Shown here one piece after another: positions 1 to 11,221 of a DNA stretch of 64,000 nucleotides. The position numbers and the translations under genes were made by a program. The stretch lies in contig CAVUOB010000018.1 of the NCBI GenBank assembly GCA_963743035.1, forward strand, positions 977,264-1,041,263, in the 5' to 3' direction. The notes below the pieces were generated by a model. The model saw nothing but the letters and a program-made list of their open reading frames with translations, did not search any database and was not told the DNA's origin. This stretch comes from PALSA-911 sp963743035 (GTDB taxonomy: Bacteria; Pseudomonadota; Alphaproteobacteria; Acetobacterales; Acetobacteraceae). Each line of letters starts with the position of its first letter. Position 1 is the first letter of the stretch.

Positions 1-696
1 GCGGTCCCGCGGGCGAGGCAGGGGAACCGAAAGAATTTCGCCGATCGTGGCTTCCGGGCCGTTGGTCATCATCACGATGCGGTCCGACAGCAGCACCGCC
101 TCGTCCACGTCATGCGTGATCATCAGCACGGTGGTGCCGAGCCGGGCGTGGATTTCCATCACCTGGTCCTGCAGATGCGCGCGGGTCAGCGCGTCCAGCG
201 CGCCGAACGGCTCGTCCAGCAGCAGCACTTTCGGCTGCATCGCCAGCGCGCGGGCGATGCCGATGCGCTGCTTCATGCCGCCGCTGATCTCGCCTGGGCG
301 CTTGTGTGCATGCGGCAGCATCCGCACCAGCGCCAGGTTTTCATCCACCCAGGCCAGGCGTTCGGCGCGGGATTTGACACCGGCGAAAACCTGATCGACC
401 GCCAGCAGGATATTCTCCCGGCAGGTCAGCCAGGGCAGCAGCGAGTGGTTCTGGAACACCACGGCGCGATCGGGGCCCGGGGTGTCCACTTCCCGCCCGT
501 CCAGGATCACGCCGCCATCGGTCGCCTTCAGCAGGCCGGCGACGATGTTCAGCAGCGTGGACTTACCGCAGCCGGAATGGCCGATGATGGAGACATATTC
601 CCCCTGCGCGATCGGCAGGTTGACGTCCACCAGCACGGCGGGGGCGGCGGGGTGGAAGCGGATGCCGATATCGGAGATGTCGAGGAAGGCGGTCAT
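1..696 (-). CDS. Nitrate/taurine-type ABC transporter ATP-binding protein (3' end cut by window)
   Basis: This is the ATPase that powers the adjacent NrtB-type permease for nitrate/nitrite or a similar small anion. The reading frame is open to the window edge, so the C-terminus is missing. Visible motifs in order are Walker A GHSGCGKST (about residue 38), Q-loop VFQNHSLLPWLT, signature SGGMKQR, Walker B VLLLDEPF and the switch histidine in ITHD. The motif set and the partners match the NrtC/NrtD/SsuB/TauB branch. The start ATG at 696 lies 12 nt after the permease stop. Codon style is that of the first 3.6 kb and not of the actinobacterial remainder. Confidence 0.93.
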   Translation of the reverse strand, partial: MTAFLDISDIGIRFHPAAPAVLVDVNLPIAQGEYVSIIGHSGCGKSTLLNIVAGLLKATDGGVILDGREVDTPGPDRAVVFQNHSLLPWLTCRENILLAVDQVFAGVKSRAERLAWVDENLALVRMLPHAHKRPGEISGGMKQRIGIARALAMQPKVLLLDEPFGALDALTRAHLQDQVMEIHARLGTTVLMITHDVDEAVLLSDRIVMMTNGPEATIGEILSVPLPRPRDR

Positions 697-708
697 GGGC
701 ATCGTTCC

Positions 709-1578
709 CTATGTAACCGAAGTGCCGCGCGCGACGATCCGCCCGGCCAGGGCCACCAGCCGGTCCAGGCAGAAGCCGACCAGGCCGACATAGATCAGCG
801 CGACGACGATGTCGGAGATGTTGGAGCTGTTCCACGCGTCCCAGATGAAGAAGCCGATGCCGACGCCGCCGATCAGCATCTCCGCGGCGACGATGGCGAG
901 CCAGGACAGGCCGATGCCGATGCGCAGGCCGGTGAAGATGTAGGGCGCGGCCGAGGGCAGCACGATCCGGGTGAAGTATTTCGGTCCGCGCAGGCGGATC
1001 ACCCGCGCCACGTTGCGGTAATCCTGCGGCACGTTGCGCACGCCGACGGCGGTGTTGATGATCACCGGCCAGATCGCGGTGATGAAAATCACGAAGATGG
1101 CGCTGGGCTGGGCATCGCGGAACGCCGCCAGCGACAGCGGCAGCCAGGCCAAAGGCGGCACCGTCCGCAGCACCTGGAAAATCGGGTCCAGCCCGCGCAT
1201 CGCCATCGCGCTGGTGCCGACCAGCATGCCGAGCGCGACGCCGACGATGGCGGACAGCGTGAAGCCGAGCGCCACCCGCTGCAGGCTGGCGAACAGATGC
1301 AGGCCCAGGCCCTTGTCCAGTCCGCCATGGTCGTAGAACGGATGCAGGATCAGCTCATGGCTGTCCGCCCAGATCTTCGCCGGCGACGGCAGGCCGGAAC
1401 CGGCGCGGGCGGTGGCGAGCTGCCAGACCAGACCGATGACGACCAGCATCACGGCCAGCGGCGCGAGGCGGACGAGGCCGGACTGCAACTGCCGCCCCAG
1501 CGGCCGCAACCTTATGGCCAGCGACGGCCGGGGAAGCGCGATATCACGGGAAATGCGGCTGCTGACAATGCTGTTCAT
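709..1578 (-). CDS. nrtB: NrtB-like nitrate ABC transporter permease
   Basis: Inner-membrane permease of 289 residues with several hydrophobic segments. The binding-protein-dependent transport (EAA) loop is seen around VARVIRLRGPKYFTRIVLPS, and the neighbouring segment TVPPLAWLPLSLAAF is typical of the NrtB/SsuC/TauC family. It starts 11 nt after the NrtA-like binding protein and ends 12 nt before the ATPase, so the three form one leftward operon. No frame disruption is seen. Nitrate as substrate is inferred from the neighbouring NrtA and NasS-like proteins; the permease itself does not show specificity. Confidence 0.93.
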   Translation of the reverse strand: MNSIVSSRISRDIALPRPSLAIRLRPLGRQLQSGLVRLAPLAVMLVVIGLVWQLATARAGSGLPSPAKIWADSHELILHPFYDHGGLDKGLGLHLFASLQRVALGFTLSAIVGVALGMLVGTSAMAMRGLDPIFQVLRTVPPLAWLPLSLAAFRDAQPSAIFVIFITAIWPVIINTAVGVRNVPQDYRNVARVIRLRGPKYFTRIVLPSAAPYIFTGLRIGIGLSWLAIVAAEMLIGGVGIGFFIWDAWNSSNISDIVVALIYVGLVGFCLDRLVALAGRIVARGTSVT

Positions 1579-1589
1579 GATGGCTTCCC

Positions 1590-2864
1590 TCAGGCCGCGG
1601 ATAGTTTCTTGATGGCGATATCGGTGAGGTATTTCTGCGGCGCGGCGGGATCGAAGACCTTGCCGTCGAAGAAGGTTTCCAGGCCGCGCGAGGTGGAGGC
1701 GGGGATGTCCGTGACGCCGGCGAGCCTGGCGCCGGCTTTCCAGATGTCCTCGCGGTTCACCGCCGATATCAGTGCCCTGGTGTCGGTGTCGGTCGGCAGC
1801 ACGCCCCAGCGAATGTCCTCGGTCAGGAACCACAGCTCGTGCGACTGGAACGGGTAGGACGCGTGGTCGGCGAAGAATTTCATTCGCAACGGCGAATTGG
1901 TGAGCTTGCGGCCGTCGCCGAAATCGATATTGCCCAGCGCGCGCGGAGCGATATCGGCGGGGGGGACGTTGAACCAAGCGCGCTTCCCGAGGATGGCGGC
2001 CATCTCTTCCTTGTTGGCCTGCGCCTCGCACCAGATCTGCGCCTCGATCACCGCGGCGGTCAGCGCGGCGGCGGATTTCGGATTCTTCGCCACCCAGTCG
2101 GCGCGAACGCCGAGCGATTTCTCCGGATGGTCCTTCCAAATCTCGCCGGTGATGCAGGCGGTGTAGCCGAGGCCCTGGTGCACCAGCTGGTCGTTCCAGG
2201 GCTCGCCGACGCAGAACGCATCCATCGTGCCGACCTTCATGTTGGCGACCATCTGCGGCGGCGGCACGACGATGGTCTGCACGTCCTTTTCGGGGTCGAT
2301 CCCGCCGGCGGCGAGCCAGTAGCGCAGCCAAAGGTCGTGCGTGCCGCCGCGGAAGGTCATCGCGACCTTGTTGTCCGGCTTGGCGGCGAAGGCGGCCTTC
2401 AGCGGCGCCGAGTTCAGCGCCGCGCCATGCGGCTGCAGCGCCTTGGAAACGCTGATGGCCTGGCCATTGACGTTCAGCCGCGCCAGGATGTGCATCGGCA
2501 CGGACTGGCCGTTCTGCACCACCTTGCCGGTCTGCAGCAGGTAGGGCAGCGGCGTCAGGATATGCGCGCCGTCGATGCCGCCGCCGCCGCCGCCGAGCAC
2601 CAGGTTGTCGCGCGTGCCGCCCCAGGAGGCCTGCTTCAGCACCTCCACCTCGGCCATGCCGTATTTGGCGAAGATGCCGCGTTCCTTGGCGATGATCAGC
2701 GGGGCGCTGTCGGTCAGCGCGATATAGCCGAGCGTGGCCTTCGCCGTCTCGGGCCCGGCAGCCTCGGCGAAGGCGCCGTTGGGCAGCGCGGCGCGGGCGG
2801 CGGCGAGCAGGGATGCCGTTGCGGTGCCGCGCAGCAGGCGGCGGCGGGTGAGGCTGGGTGTCAT
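1590..2864 (-). CDS. nrtA: NrtA-like nitrate-binding protein with twin-arginine signal
   Basis: Periplasmic solute-binding protein of 424 residues. The N-terminus carries a twin-arginine motif (TRRRLLRG) followed by a hydrophobic Ala-rich stretch. The family block FRGGTHDLWLRYWLAAGGID, the VVPPPQMVANMKVGTMDAFC segment and GEPWNDQLV are characteristic of the NrtA/CmpA/NasS superfamily. I chose the ATG at 2864 because it precedes the twin-arginine motif and overlaps the upstream NasS-like stop by 4 nt (ATGA). A glycine run (GGGGGGID) lies in the ligand domain. The export signal separates it from the cytoplasmic NasS-type sensor that precedes it. Confidence 0.93.
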   Translation of the reverse strand: MTPSLTRRRLLRGTATASLLAAARAALPNGAFAEAAGPETAKATLGYIALTDSAPLIIAKERGIFAKYGMAEVEVLKQASWGGTRDNLVLGGGGGGIDGAHILTPLPYLLQTGKVVQNGQSVPMHILARLNVNGQAISVSKALQPHGAALNSAPLKAAFAAKPDNKVAMTFRGGTHDLWLRYWLAAGGIDPEKDVQTIVVPPPQMVANMKVGTMDAFCVGEPWNDQLVHQGLGYTACITGEIWKDHPEKSLGVRADWVAKNPKSAAALTAAVIEAQIWCEAQANKEEMAAILGKRAWFNVPPADIAPRALGNIDFGDGRKLTNSPLRMKFFADHASYPFQSHELWFLTEDIRWGVLPTDTDTRALISAVNREDIWKAGARLAGVTDIPASTSRGLETFFDGKVFDPAAPQKYLTDIAIKKLSAA

Positions 2865-3700
2865 CGGGCGGGAACTCCGGGGGGTGTCGTTGCGATGTCG
2901 GTGGTCGGGATCGGCTCGCCGGTCAGGGCGGCGGCCCGGTGCCAGAGATCGGGACGCCAGAGATCGGGGCGCCAGAGATCGGGGCGCCAGATGCGGTCGG
3001 TGATGCCGGCCTGCGTGCCTTCCGGCAGGTGACCCCAGCGACGCATCTGCGACACCCACCAGGCGCCATGCGCGGGGAAGGGGTAGCTGGCGCCGCCGCG
3101 GTGGAAGATCAGCCCGGGGGAAGCGAGCGGTGCCGCGTCCTGCACGGGCAGCAGCATTCCGTTCAACGCCAGCGCGATCACCTCCTCGGGGACCGTGGGC
3201 AAGGCGTGCGACAGGATATGCGCGCCCTCCGCCCGGTTCTCCGGCGCGTCGAGCCAGGCGCCGGCGGCGATCACCGCGGCGACGCAGGCGGCGATGCGAT
3301 CCGGGTCCTGCGCGGCGCGCGCGGCGGTGAAGGCGAGCACCTTCTCCGGATGGTTCGGCCAGATATGGCCGGAGGTCAGCGCGATGCGGCCGACCCGCAG
3401 ATCCACCGCCCGCGATCCCCAGGGCTCGCCGGCGCAGAAGCCGTCGATCGCGCCGGCGGCGAGCGCGTCGGCGATCCGGGGCGGGGGCACGACGACCAGG
3501 CGGATGTCGTGCTCGGGGTCGATGCCGGCTTCCGCCAGCCAGTGGCGCAGCAGGTAGTTATGCGAGGAGAACGGGAACACGACGGCCAGCACCGGAACAG
3601 GACGTCCGGCGGCGCGGCGGGCGGCCAGCGCCCGGGCCAGTGCGGTGGCGGGCATCGGGTAGGCAGCGGCGCCCTGCGGATCGGCGGCGGGTGGGAAGTG
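2861..3700 (-). pseudogene. NasS-like nitrate sensor, N-terminal half missing
   Basis: The C-terminal ~270 residues of a NasS/NrtA-type protein are clear. They include VFPFSSHNYLLRHWLAEAGI, LVVVPPPRIADALAAGAIDG, FCAGEPWGSRAV and an HPEKVLAF block. In NasS these residues belong to a soluble nitrate sensor that sequesters the antiterminator NasT. Homologues carry roughly 110 further residues upstream, but recognisable sequence stops near 3700 and the frame continues into low-complexity sequence unlike the family. The stop overlaps the nrtA start by 4 nt. The 5' truncation coincides with a change to actinobacterial-type DNA, so the loss probably marks a junction. No nasT is visible. Confidence 0.75.
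2946..2990. repeat. Three tandem 15-bp units inside the NasS-like gene
   Basis: Units at 2946-2960, 2961-2975 and 2976-2990 share AGATCGGG(A/G)CGCCAG. They encode a repeated LWRPD pentapeptide in the C-terminal part of the NasS-like protein. The unit is a multiple of three, so copy-number slippage would keep the frame. Confidence 0.9.
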
Positions 3701-4190
3701 CGGCGATCTCGCCGTCCGCAGGCGTGGCAGCGCCTCCTGGCACCGGCGGCGCCGCCACGCCAGCAGCACAATGCAGGCAAAGGTGCCATGTCGCCGGACC
3801 GGAGAGGCCAGCCACCCCCGGCGCCATATCCGAAGCGAAGCGGGGCGCTGCACCGCCCGCCGGGCTGGTCTGCCTGCACCGCCGCCCGGCAGGCGCGCGC
3901 ACGGCCAGCTGCCTTGCGCGACCTCGGCCGAGCCGGTCCAGCTCGCCCGCGCCGCGTGGATCTCCGGTTCCGCGCCCGGCCTGCGGACGCTGCCCGAGGA
4001 CCTGCGGCGGACAGGCGCCACCTGATAACAGCTGCCTGCGGTCACCGCCGGGCGGCCCGCCGCCGGTCACGCCCGCCGTCCGTCAGCCGGCCTGCGTCGT
4101 CACGGCCGTTGGGCTGCCCGGGGGGTGAGCCCGGCAGGCGGTCCGGGACCCGATCAGGTGCCGGGCAGCGCGGCCGAGTCCGTGGCGGCA
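3701..4190. other. Transition zone without a supportable gene
   Basis: About 490 bp in which NasS homology fades out and nothing recognisable starts until the Fur-type gene stop at 4191. Long open frames exist on both strands, but they are low-complexity Pro/Arg/Ala sequences typical of non-coding frames in GC-rich DNA. I place the change from alphaproteobacterial to actinobacterial style within this stretch. Confidence 0.6.
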
Positions 4191-4656
4191 TCAGCGGCGG
4201 CGCAGCCGCGCCGCGCATGCCGCGCAGCGGCCGATCAGCTCGACGTGGTGCGACTCGACCGTGAACCGGCCCGCTCGCCGCACCGCCGCGGCTGCCCGCT
4301 CCAGGCCGTTCTCAACCCCGGCTGGCAGCACCAGCGGTTCCATGGCCCCGCAGCCAGCGCAGGCCAGATGATGATGGTGATGCTCTCCGGAGACCGCCTC
4401 GGTCAGCTCGAAGCGGGCGTTCCCGTCGATGCCCGCCAGCCGGCGCACCACGCCCGCCTGGATAAGGGCTGCCAGCGTCCGGTAGATCGAGCTGTAGGGC
4501 AGCGACGGCTCGGCCAGCCGCAGATCCTCCGCGGACATGGGCCGGGCCTCCGACCGCAGCCTGCCGTACCTGCCGGCGAGCCCGGTTACAGCGCAGGCCC
4601 GCCGCCTCCAGCAGCGTCCGCAGCTGGTCATCGCCGGAGACCTCCGGTAGACCCAT
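4191..4656 (-). CDS. FurA-type metal-dependent repressor, frameshifted
   Basis: Fur-family transcriptional regulator. The first ~22 residues (GDDQLRTLLEAAGLR) are in one frame. The rest, from RSEARPMSAEDLRLAEPSLP onward, is in another, so one or two small indels lie near 4570-4595. The body keeps the winged-helix segment SIYRTLAALIQAGVVRRL, the His-rich metal-binding stretch HHHHHLACAGCG and the second Cys pair CAACA expected for the structural zinc site. A perfect palindrome lies 17 nt upstream of the start, consistent with autoregulation. No katG partner follows. The indels may be sequencing errors, because the protein is otherwise well conserved. Confidence 0.82.
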
Positions 4657-4672
4657 GCCCCGAGCCTATAAC

Positions 4673-4685
4673 AAGACTCAGTCTT
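4673..4685. promoter_or_regulatory. Palindromic Fur-type operator upstream of the regulator
   Basis: AAGACT-C-AGTCTT is a perfect 6+1+6 inverted repeat 17 nt upstream of the Fur-type start, inside an AT-rich patch (CCTATAACAAGACT). Position and symmetry suggest an autoregulatory FurA box; binding is inferred. Confidence 0.6.
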
Positions 4686-5043
4686 AATCTATGAGAGCCG
4701 GGTGCCGGGCACGAGCTTGCTGGGGATTGTGCGGGTTGTGACCAGGGTCGATCACGATCACCTTCCCGGCCAGCGGGTCGGCGGGCGGCCTGGCGGCGAT
4801 GGCTGCAGGTGTGCGCGCCTGCGGAGCTGCCATCGGCCGCCGGCCGGCTGCTGCGGGCGCGGCAGCGGCGTCTCGTGTCAGCCGGGCGATGACCTCGCCG
4901 CCAGCGGCGATGACCGCGGCAGAACCGGCGGCTGACAGCAGGAACCTGGGACGGCTCGGCGGCCGGCCGTGAGCCGCGCCGGGCCCGGGGCCATCCGTGC
5001 CGGATATGCGGCTCCTCACCGGGGATTGATCCGATTGTGGCAC
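4684..5043 (-). pseudogene. N-terminal fragment of an N-acetylmuramoyl-L-alanine amidase-like protein
   Basis: The 119-residue frame begins with a basic N-terminus and a signal-like hydrophobic stretch (FLLSAAGSAAVIAAGG). An Ala/Pro linker follows, then GKVIVIDPGHNPHNP, the first motif of amidase_3 cell-wall hydrolases, where His is a zinc ligand. The frame ends only about 15 residues later, directly at the Fur-type promoter, so the rest of the ~180-residue catalytic domain, with the other zinc ligand and the catalytic Glu, is absent. A frameshift near the end or a true truncation would give this picture. Confidence 0.55.
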
Positions 5044-5264
5044 TCCCGGATCCGCGTGCCCGGGATTAAGCGGTTAAAGGTGCCGGCCACCCGGTGCAGG
5101 TCGCGGCGCGCTCGGGCGTGCTGGTGGCCTGAGGCCGGAAGGGAAGGCTGCGAGGGATCGGTTCTTTGCGCCGCGCCGGGGACAGAAACCCCGAGCCCGC
5201 CCTGATTAAGACAGCGCTCCGCGGCACCGGGCAAGCGACGAGCAGACGTGGTCATGGTGCGATG

Positions 5265-5399
5265 CCACTGAAGAAACCGCCGCCGCCGACCCGGCGCTTC
5301 GTGGCGATGAGCGCGGCCTCGGCACCGCCCTGGGAGTGCCCGGTTAGCACGATCGAGCCATCTCCTCGCGATCTCCGGCGCGCCGTGCAGCGGTCGCCG
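5265..5399 (-). pseudogene. Fragment with an alpha/beta-hydrolase nucleophile elbow
   Basis: Read leftward, a ~35-residue stretch contains SIVLTGHSQGGAEAALIATK. This is the GxSxG elbow and following helix of lipases and esterases, with Ser the expected nucleophile. It stops after FFSGIAP, and no Asp or His region of a hydrolase is found on either side. It appears to be a remnant between the amidase fragment and the copper operon. Confidence 0.45.
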
Positions 5400-5401
5400 C
5401 C

Positions 5402-6567
5402 TCAGCCCGACGAGCCGTACTGGATCGGCACGGAGATGGTCTGCGCCGTGGTCCAGTTGCCGCCGGGACTGGCGAGCTGCCAGACGGTCAGCGTGGCCTG
5501 GTGCACGGCAAGCGCGTCGGTTGTGCCGTCGGCGGCTGGTGCGAGCGCCACGGTGCCCGGCGGGAGGGCGGGCAGCAGCTGCCACCGCCCGGCTGCGAGC
5601 ACGGCTCCCCGGCCGGCAGATGTGATCAGGGCGGCTGTCTGGCCTGGCCCGAGCGACGCGGCGGCTACCGCCCGGCCGCCGGTGCTGAATGGCAACGAGA
5701 TGGTCCATCTGGTACCGCTGCCGGCCAGCCAGGCTGCCATCAGTGTGGTGTGCTGGCCGGTGCCCGCTTCCAGCAGCGCCGCTGTCTGGCTGCCGGTGGT
5801 GGCGAGCCGCAGCACGGTGACGGTCTGGCGGGCCAGCGCGCCGGGCAGCGCGGGTCCCGCGGCCTGCCATGCGCGGCCGGCCGCGGCGAAGATGCCGGCG
5901 ATGCCGGGCCGTGCGCAGGCTCCGCCGAGCAGGGGCGTGCCTGCTGGCGTATAAGCGGCGGCGGTGAGCGCGCCGCAGCCCGCACGACCTTCCGGCGCGG
6001 GTGGCGGCGAGTGCGCGGCCGGTGACGAGGGTGGTCCAGCTGGTGCCGCCGGGCGTGCCCTGCTCGGCGGTGCCGGTGTCGAGCAGGGCCAGCAGCCTGC
6101 CGGTGCCTGGCTGTACGGCGAGCGAGTCGGGGGTGCTGGCCAGGGCGGCGTCGAGGGGGCTGAGCGCCGACCAGGCTGTGGCCGAGGTCGCTGGTCTGGG
6201 TGAGCGGGGTGTAGGTGAGGTACTGGCTGGGCCGGAACCCGGTGATGAGTGTCTGGCCGGCGCCGCCGGCCAGCACCAGGCCGCCGTTGTCGGCGGTGCC
6301 GGGCGGGGTGACGACTGTCCACTGGCTGCTGCCCGCCGGGCGGATGAACAGCTGCCAGAAGTTGTTGTGCTGGGCCGCGGAGCCTCCCATCACGACGGTG
6401 GCCCAGGTGCCTGCCGCAGTGGTCACGGAGGTGTCCAGCGGGATCGCGAGTGCAGTGACGGCCAGGCTTGCTGGCCGGGCTGGCGCGGCGCTGCCGCATC
6501 CAGTCGCCGCCAGCGCCAGCGCGGCCAGGCTGGCAGCGGTGGCGATGCCACGGGTCCGGCGGCTCAT
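5402..6567 (-). CDS. Exported lipoprotein of the copper operon, frameshifted twice
   Basis: The protein starts MSRRTRGIATAASLAALALAA followed by TGCGSAA, a clear lipobox, so it should be anchored outside the membrane. The N-terminal ~110 residues are in one frame. A middle part (SPLDAALASTPDSLAVQPGT) is in a second, and the C-terminal ~180 residues (ending TISVPIQYGSSG) are in a third. Repeated Trp/Gly strands (WTTLVTG, WQLLPALPPG, WTISLPFSTGG) suggest a beta-propeller of the sialidase/BNR type, though no exact Asp-box was confirmed. The start overlaps the SCO1-like stop by 4 nt, so it is the last gene of the copA operon. Its substrate or role is unknown. Confidence 0.7.
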
Positions 6568-7247
6568 GACTGGCCCAGGAGCTGGCGGGCGGTGTCGGTG
6601 AGCTCGGCCGCGAACGATGACTTGGTGGCGGCAGTGCCGGGGCCCGGGCTGAAGTTCAGTTCGGTGCGTACCTGGCCTGCGCGGTCGATGGCGAAGGCGA
6701 TCTCGCTGTGCCCGATCATCGCCCCCGCGGGCTCGATGTCGGCGGCGATGCCGTAGTCGCGCCACACCGCTTGCAGCTGGGCGAGGCTGCCGGTCAGGTA
6801 CAGCCAGTTGGGCACGCTGGTCAGGCCTTCCTGCTGGTCGAAGGCCCGGGTGTAGCCGATCTGGTAGTTGACCGGGTTGGCGACGATGGCGACCAGCTCG
6901 ACCTGCCGCCCGGCGGCGCCGAGCAGCTGCCCGGCCTCGCGGAACTCCTGGGCTTCCAGCGGGCAGTCGCTGGTGCACACCGGGTCGAGGAAAGTCAGCA
7001 GCACCACCTTGCCGCGCAGGCTGGCCAGCGTGACCGTGCGGCCGTGCTGGTCGGTGAGCGTGAACGCGGCCGCGCGGTAGTTCAGCGGGGCGGCGGATCC
7101 GTCGATGGCCTGGGCCAGGATGGTGTCGGCGACCGGGCTGGCCTGGGCCGCGGCCATCGGCGCGGCGCCCAGGATGATCAGCCCGATGGCGCCGACCGCC
7201 GGCGACCGATCCCATGCTCGCCGACGCCACGGCCGAGGGCTGGCCAA
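6564..7247 (-). CDS. SCO1/SenC-type thioredoxin-fold copper protein
   Basis: Membrane-anchored SCO family protein, normally involved in copper delivery to or redox control of the cytochrome oxidase CuA site. After a hydrophobic segment (GAIGLIILGAAPMAAA) comes FTLTDQHGRTVTLASLRGKV, then the CxxxC copper motif in DPVCTSDCPLEAQEF and, later, the conserved His in GAMIGHSEIAFAID. All three copper ligands expected for SCO proteins are therefore present. The start is uncertain: TTG 7247 is the best in-frame candidate, but an upstream indel cannot be excluded. The stop overlaps the next lipoprotein by 4 nt. The position directly behind copA and the membrane protein fits a copper assembly role. Confidence 0.85.
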   Translation of the reverse strand: MASPRPWRRRAWDRSPAVGAIGLIILGAAPMAAAQASPVADTILAQAIDGSAAPLNYRAAAFTLTDQHGRTVTLASLRGKVVLLTFLDPVCTSDCPLEAQEFREAGQLLGAAGRQVELVAIVANPVNYQIGYTRAFDQQEGLTSVPNWLYLTGSLAQLQAVWRDYGIAADIEPAGAMIGHSEIAFAIDRAGQVRTELNFSPGPGTAATKSSFAAELTDTARQLLGQS

Positions 7248-8396
7248 TGTCGCAGCCGCTGCCACCTGCTGCCCGGCTGCGCCCCGGCCGTGTCCGCGGC
7301 GGCGGGCGCGGCTGCGGTGGCGGGCGCGGGCGCGCGGGCGAGCGCGAGGTAGCCGGCGGTGGCGAGCAGGGCGAAGGGGATCATGCTGTTGGGGTCGGTG
7401 CCCAGGCCGCCGAAGAAGCCGAAGTCCTCGATCAGCACCCAGTCCGCCAGGCACAGCAACGAAGAAGGCCAGCGCCGGCCGGATCAGCCGGGGGCGGCCG
7501 GTGAGGAACACCGCGCCGGTCACGGCGAGCGCGATGACGGCGAACAAGTTGACGGCGAACCCGTGCGCTTCGTCGAACGTCGTGAACGCGTTGATCAGCG
7601 AGGTGAACACGTGCGGCTGCGGAGTCGGGGCCATCGCGGCGGTCATGCCGGCCAGCGAGCCGGGCTGGCCGGCCACGCTGCCCTGCCAGAAGCCGCGGCC
7701 TGGCCAGGCCTGCAGGACGGCCATGCCGAGCAGGAACACGCCCAGCGCCGGCAGATGTGAGCTGTCCGGGCAGCCGGGAGCGCCAGGCCCGCTCGGGCAG
7801 GGCGATCAGCGCCCCGGCCACGCAGTAGATGAGCACGGCGCCGGGCGCGCCGAACAGCCAGGTCAGGCCGGGCGCGAAGATGCCGCCGAACGACTCGCCG
7901 AATGCCCAGACGACCAGGCCCCAGCCGACGCTGATCAGCCCGGCCAGCCGCGATAGCGGCCCGCGGGCGCGGCGAGCAGCCATATGCCGATGCCGACCTG
8001 AATCCATACCGCGGACGCGCCGGCCTGCATCGGGTGATACGACCACGCGGTGCCGGCCCAGTTCACCACCGCCTGCACCCAGTGCGGCGAGCTGGCCGCG
8101 GTCGGCTCGATCACCTGCGACGGCAGTCCGACCGCCATCTTCGGCTGGGCCTGCAAGATGCCGTCGAAGAGCCAGATGATCCCGAACCCGTACCGGAGCA
8201 GCCGCCGCCAGGACGGTTCGGGCACGCGCGCGGCTGGTCGGCGCTGCCTCCTGCGCGCGCCGGGCAGCCACGCGCGCAGGCTGAGCCACGCCAGGCCGAC
8301 GACGAGGAAGATGAGAAGGGCGATCGAGGCCCTGGTGCAGCAGGGCAGTCTTGAAGGCGGCGACGACCGTCGGGTCGCTGACGTTCAGGCCGGTGT

Positions 8397-8400
<4 letters not shown>
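7178..8400 (-). CDS. Polytopic membrane protein of copper operon, several frameshifts
   Basis: One conserved actinobacterial membrane protein can be followed across frames. It starts MNTGLNVSDPTVVAAF at 8400, then RRLLRYGFGIIWLFDGILQA, GWGLVVWAFGESFGGIFAPG, LLGMAVLQAWPGRGFWQG, FAVIALAVTGAVFLTG and finally WVLIEDFGFFGGLGTDPNSM. At least three single-base shifts separate these blocks. The start ATG overlaps the copA stop by 4 nt (ATGA). Eight or so hydrophobic segments are visible. I recognise the family pattern but know no function. A role in copper handling or oxidase assembly is inferred from its position between copA and the SCO1-like gene. The 3' end overlaps the putative SCO1 start and is approximate. 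Confidence 0.7.
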
Positions 8401-10803
<2,403 letters not shown>

Positions 10804-10968
10804 ATTCAGCCTGCTTTCGAGCCCGGCGGCCACGGCCCGGCTCTTTTCCTGGTGCCTGAGCGGGCACGCAGGGCGCGCGGCGAGCGCTGCATCTCGGAAA
10901 TGTACACAGCCTGGAAATCGCCCGGCAACCCAGCCGGCTGATTTAACGGCCGGAATATCGCCGGCGCG

Positions 10969-11087
10969 ATACCCCCACAGGGTTTACCGAATACCCTGCC
11001 AGGTACGACCGCGGGCAGAGCAGTACCTCCAGGGTAGTATGAGATATACCCCGGAAGGGTTTCTGGAAATACCCATCCCAGGTTTAT
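10969..11087. promoter_or_regulatory. Array of five CsoR-type palindromic operators
   Basis: Five degenerate copies of ATACCC-N4/5-GGGTAT lie between the divergent copper genes. They are 10969-10986 (ATACCCCCACAGGGTTTA), 10991-11006 (ATACCCTGCCAGGTAC), 11023-11040 (core TACCTCCAGGGTA), 11046-11062 (ATACCCCGGAAGGGTTT) and 11069-11087 (ATACCCATCCCAGGTTTAT). Starts are spaced 22, 32, 23 and 23 bp, close to whole helical turns. CsoR repressors are known to bind G/C-tract palindromes of this form, and a csoR gene lies 1.6 kb to the right. Function is inferred from these two facts. Confidence 0.75.
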
Positions 11088-11221
11088 GCACGCGAGAACC
11101 AGGCCCAAGCGGCGGCTTTCTGCGGCCCGCTGGTTGCGGCGATTAAGCCGCGCTATTAGCCTTTCACCGTCATGCACTTCATTGCCATTCCGGCTGTCAC
11201 GGCTTCACCCCGGCGCGGCAG

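Noticed and set aside
112..1857. Long rightward open frame (581 codons) opposite the nitrate transporter genes
   Set aside because: It is the antisense frame of the permease and ATPase; Arg/Gln/His-rich composition and no domain pattern. The leftward genes explain the DNA.
2946..2990. CRISPR-like regular repeat
   Set aside because: Units are directly adjacent without spacers and encode an in-frame pentapeptide; simple tandem repeat. No CRISPR array or cas gene was seen in the window.
2858..4264. 468-codon rightward frame across the junction
   Set aside because: Low-complexity Arg/Pro/Gly sequence antisense to the NasS-like gene; no homology signal on either side of 3.7 kb.
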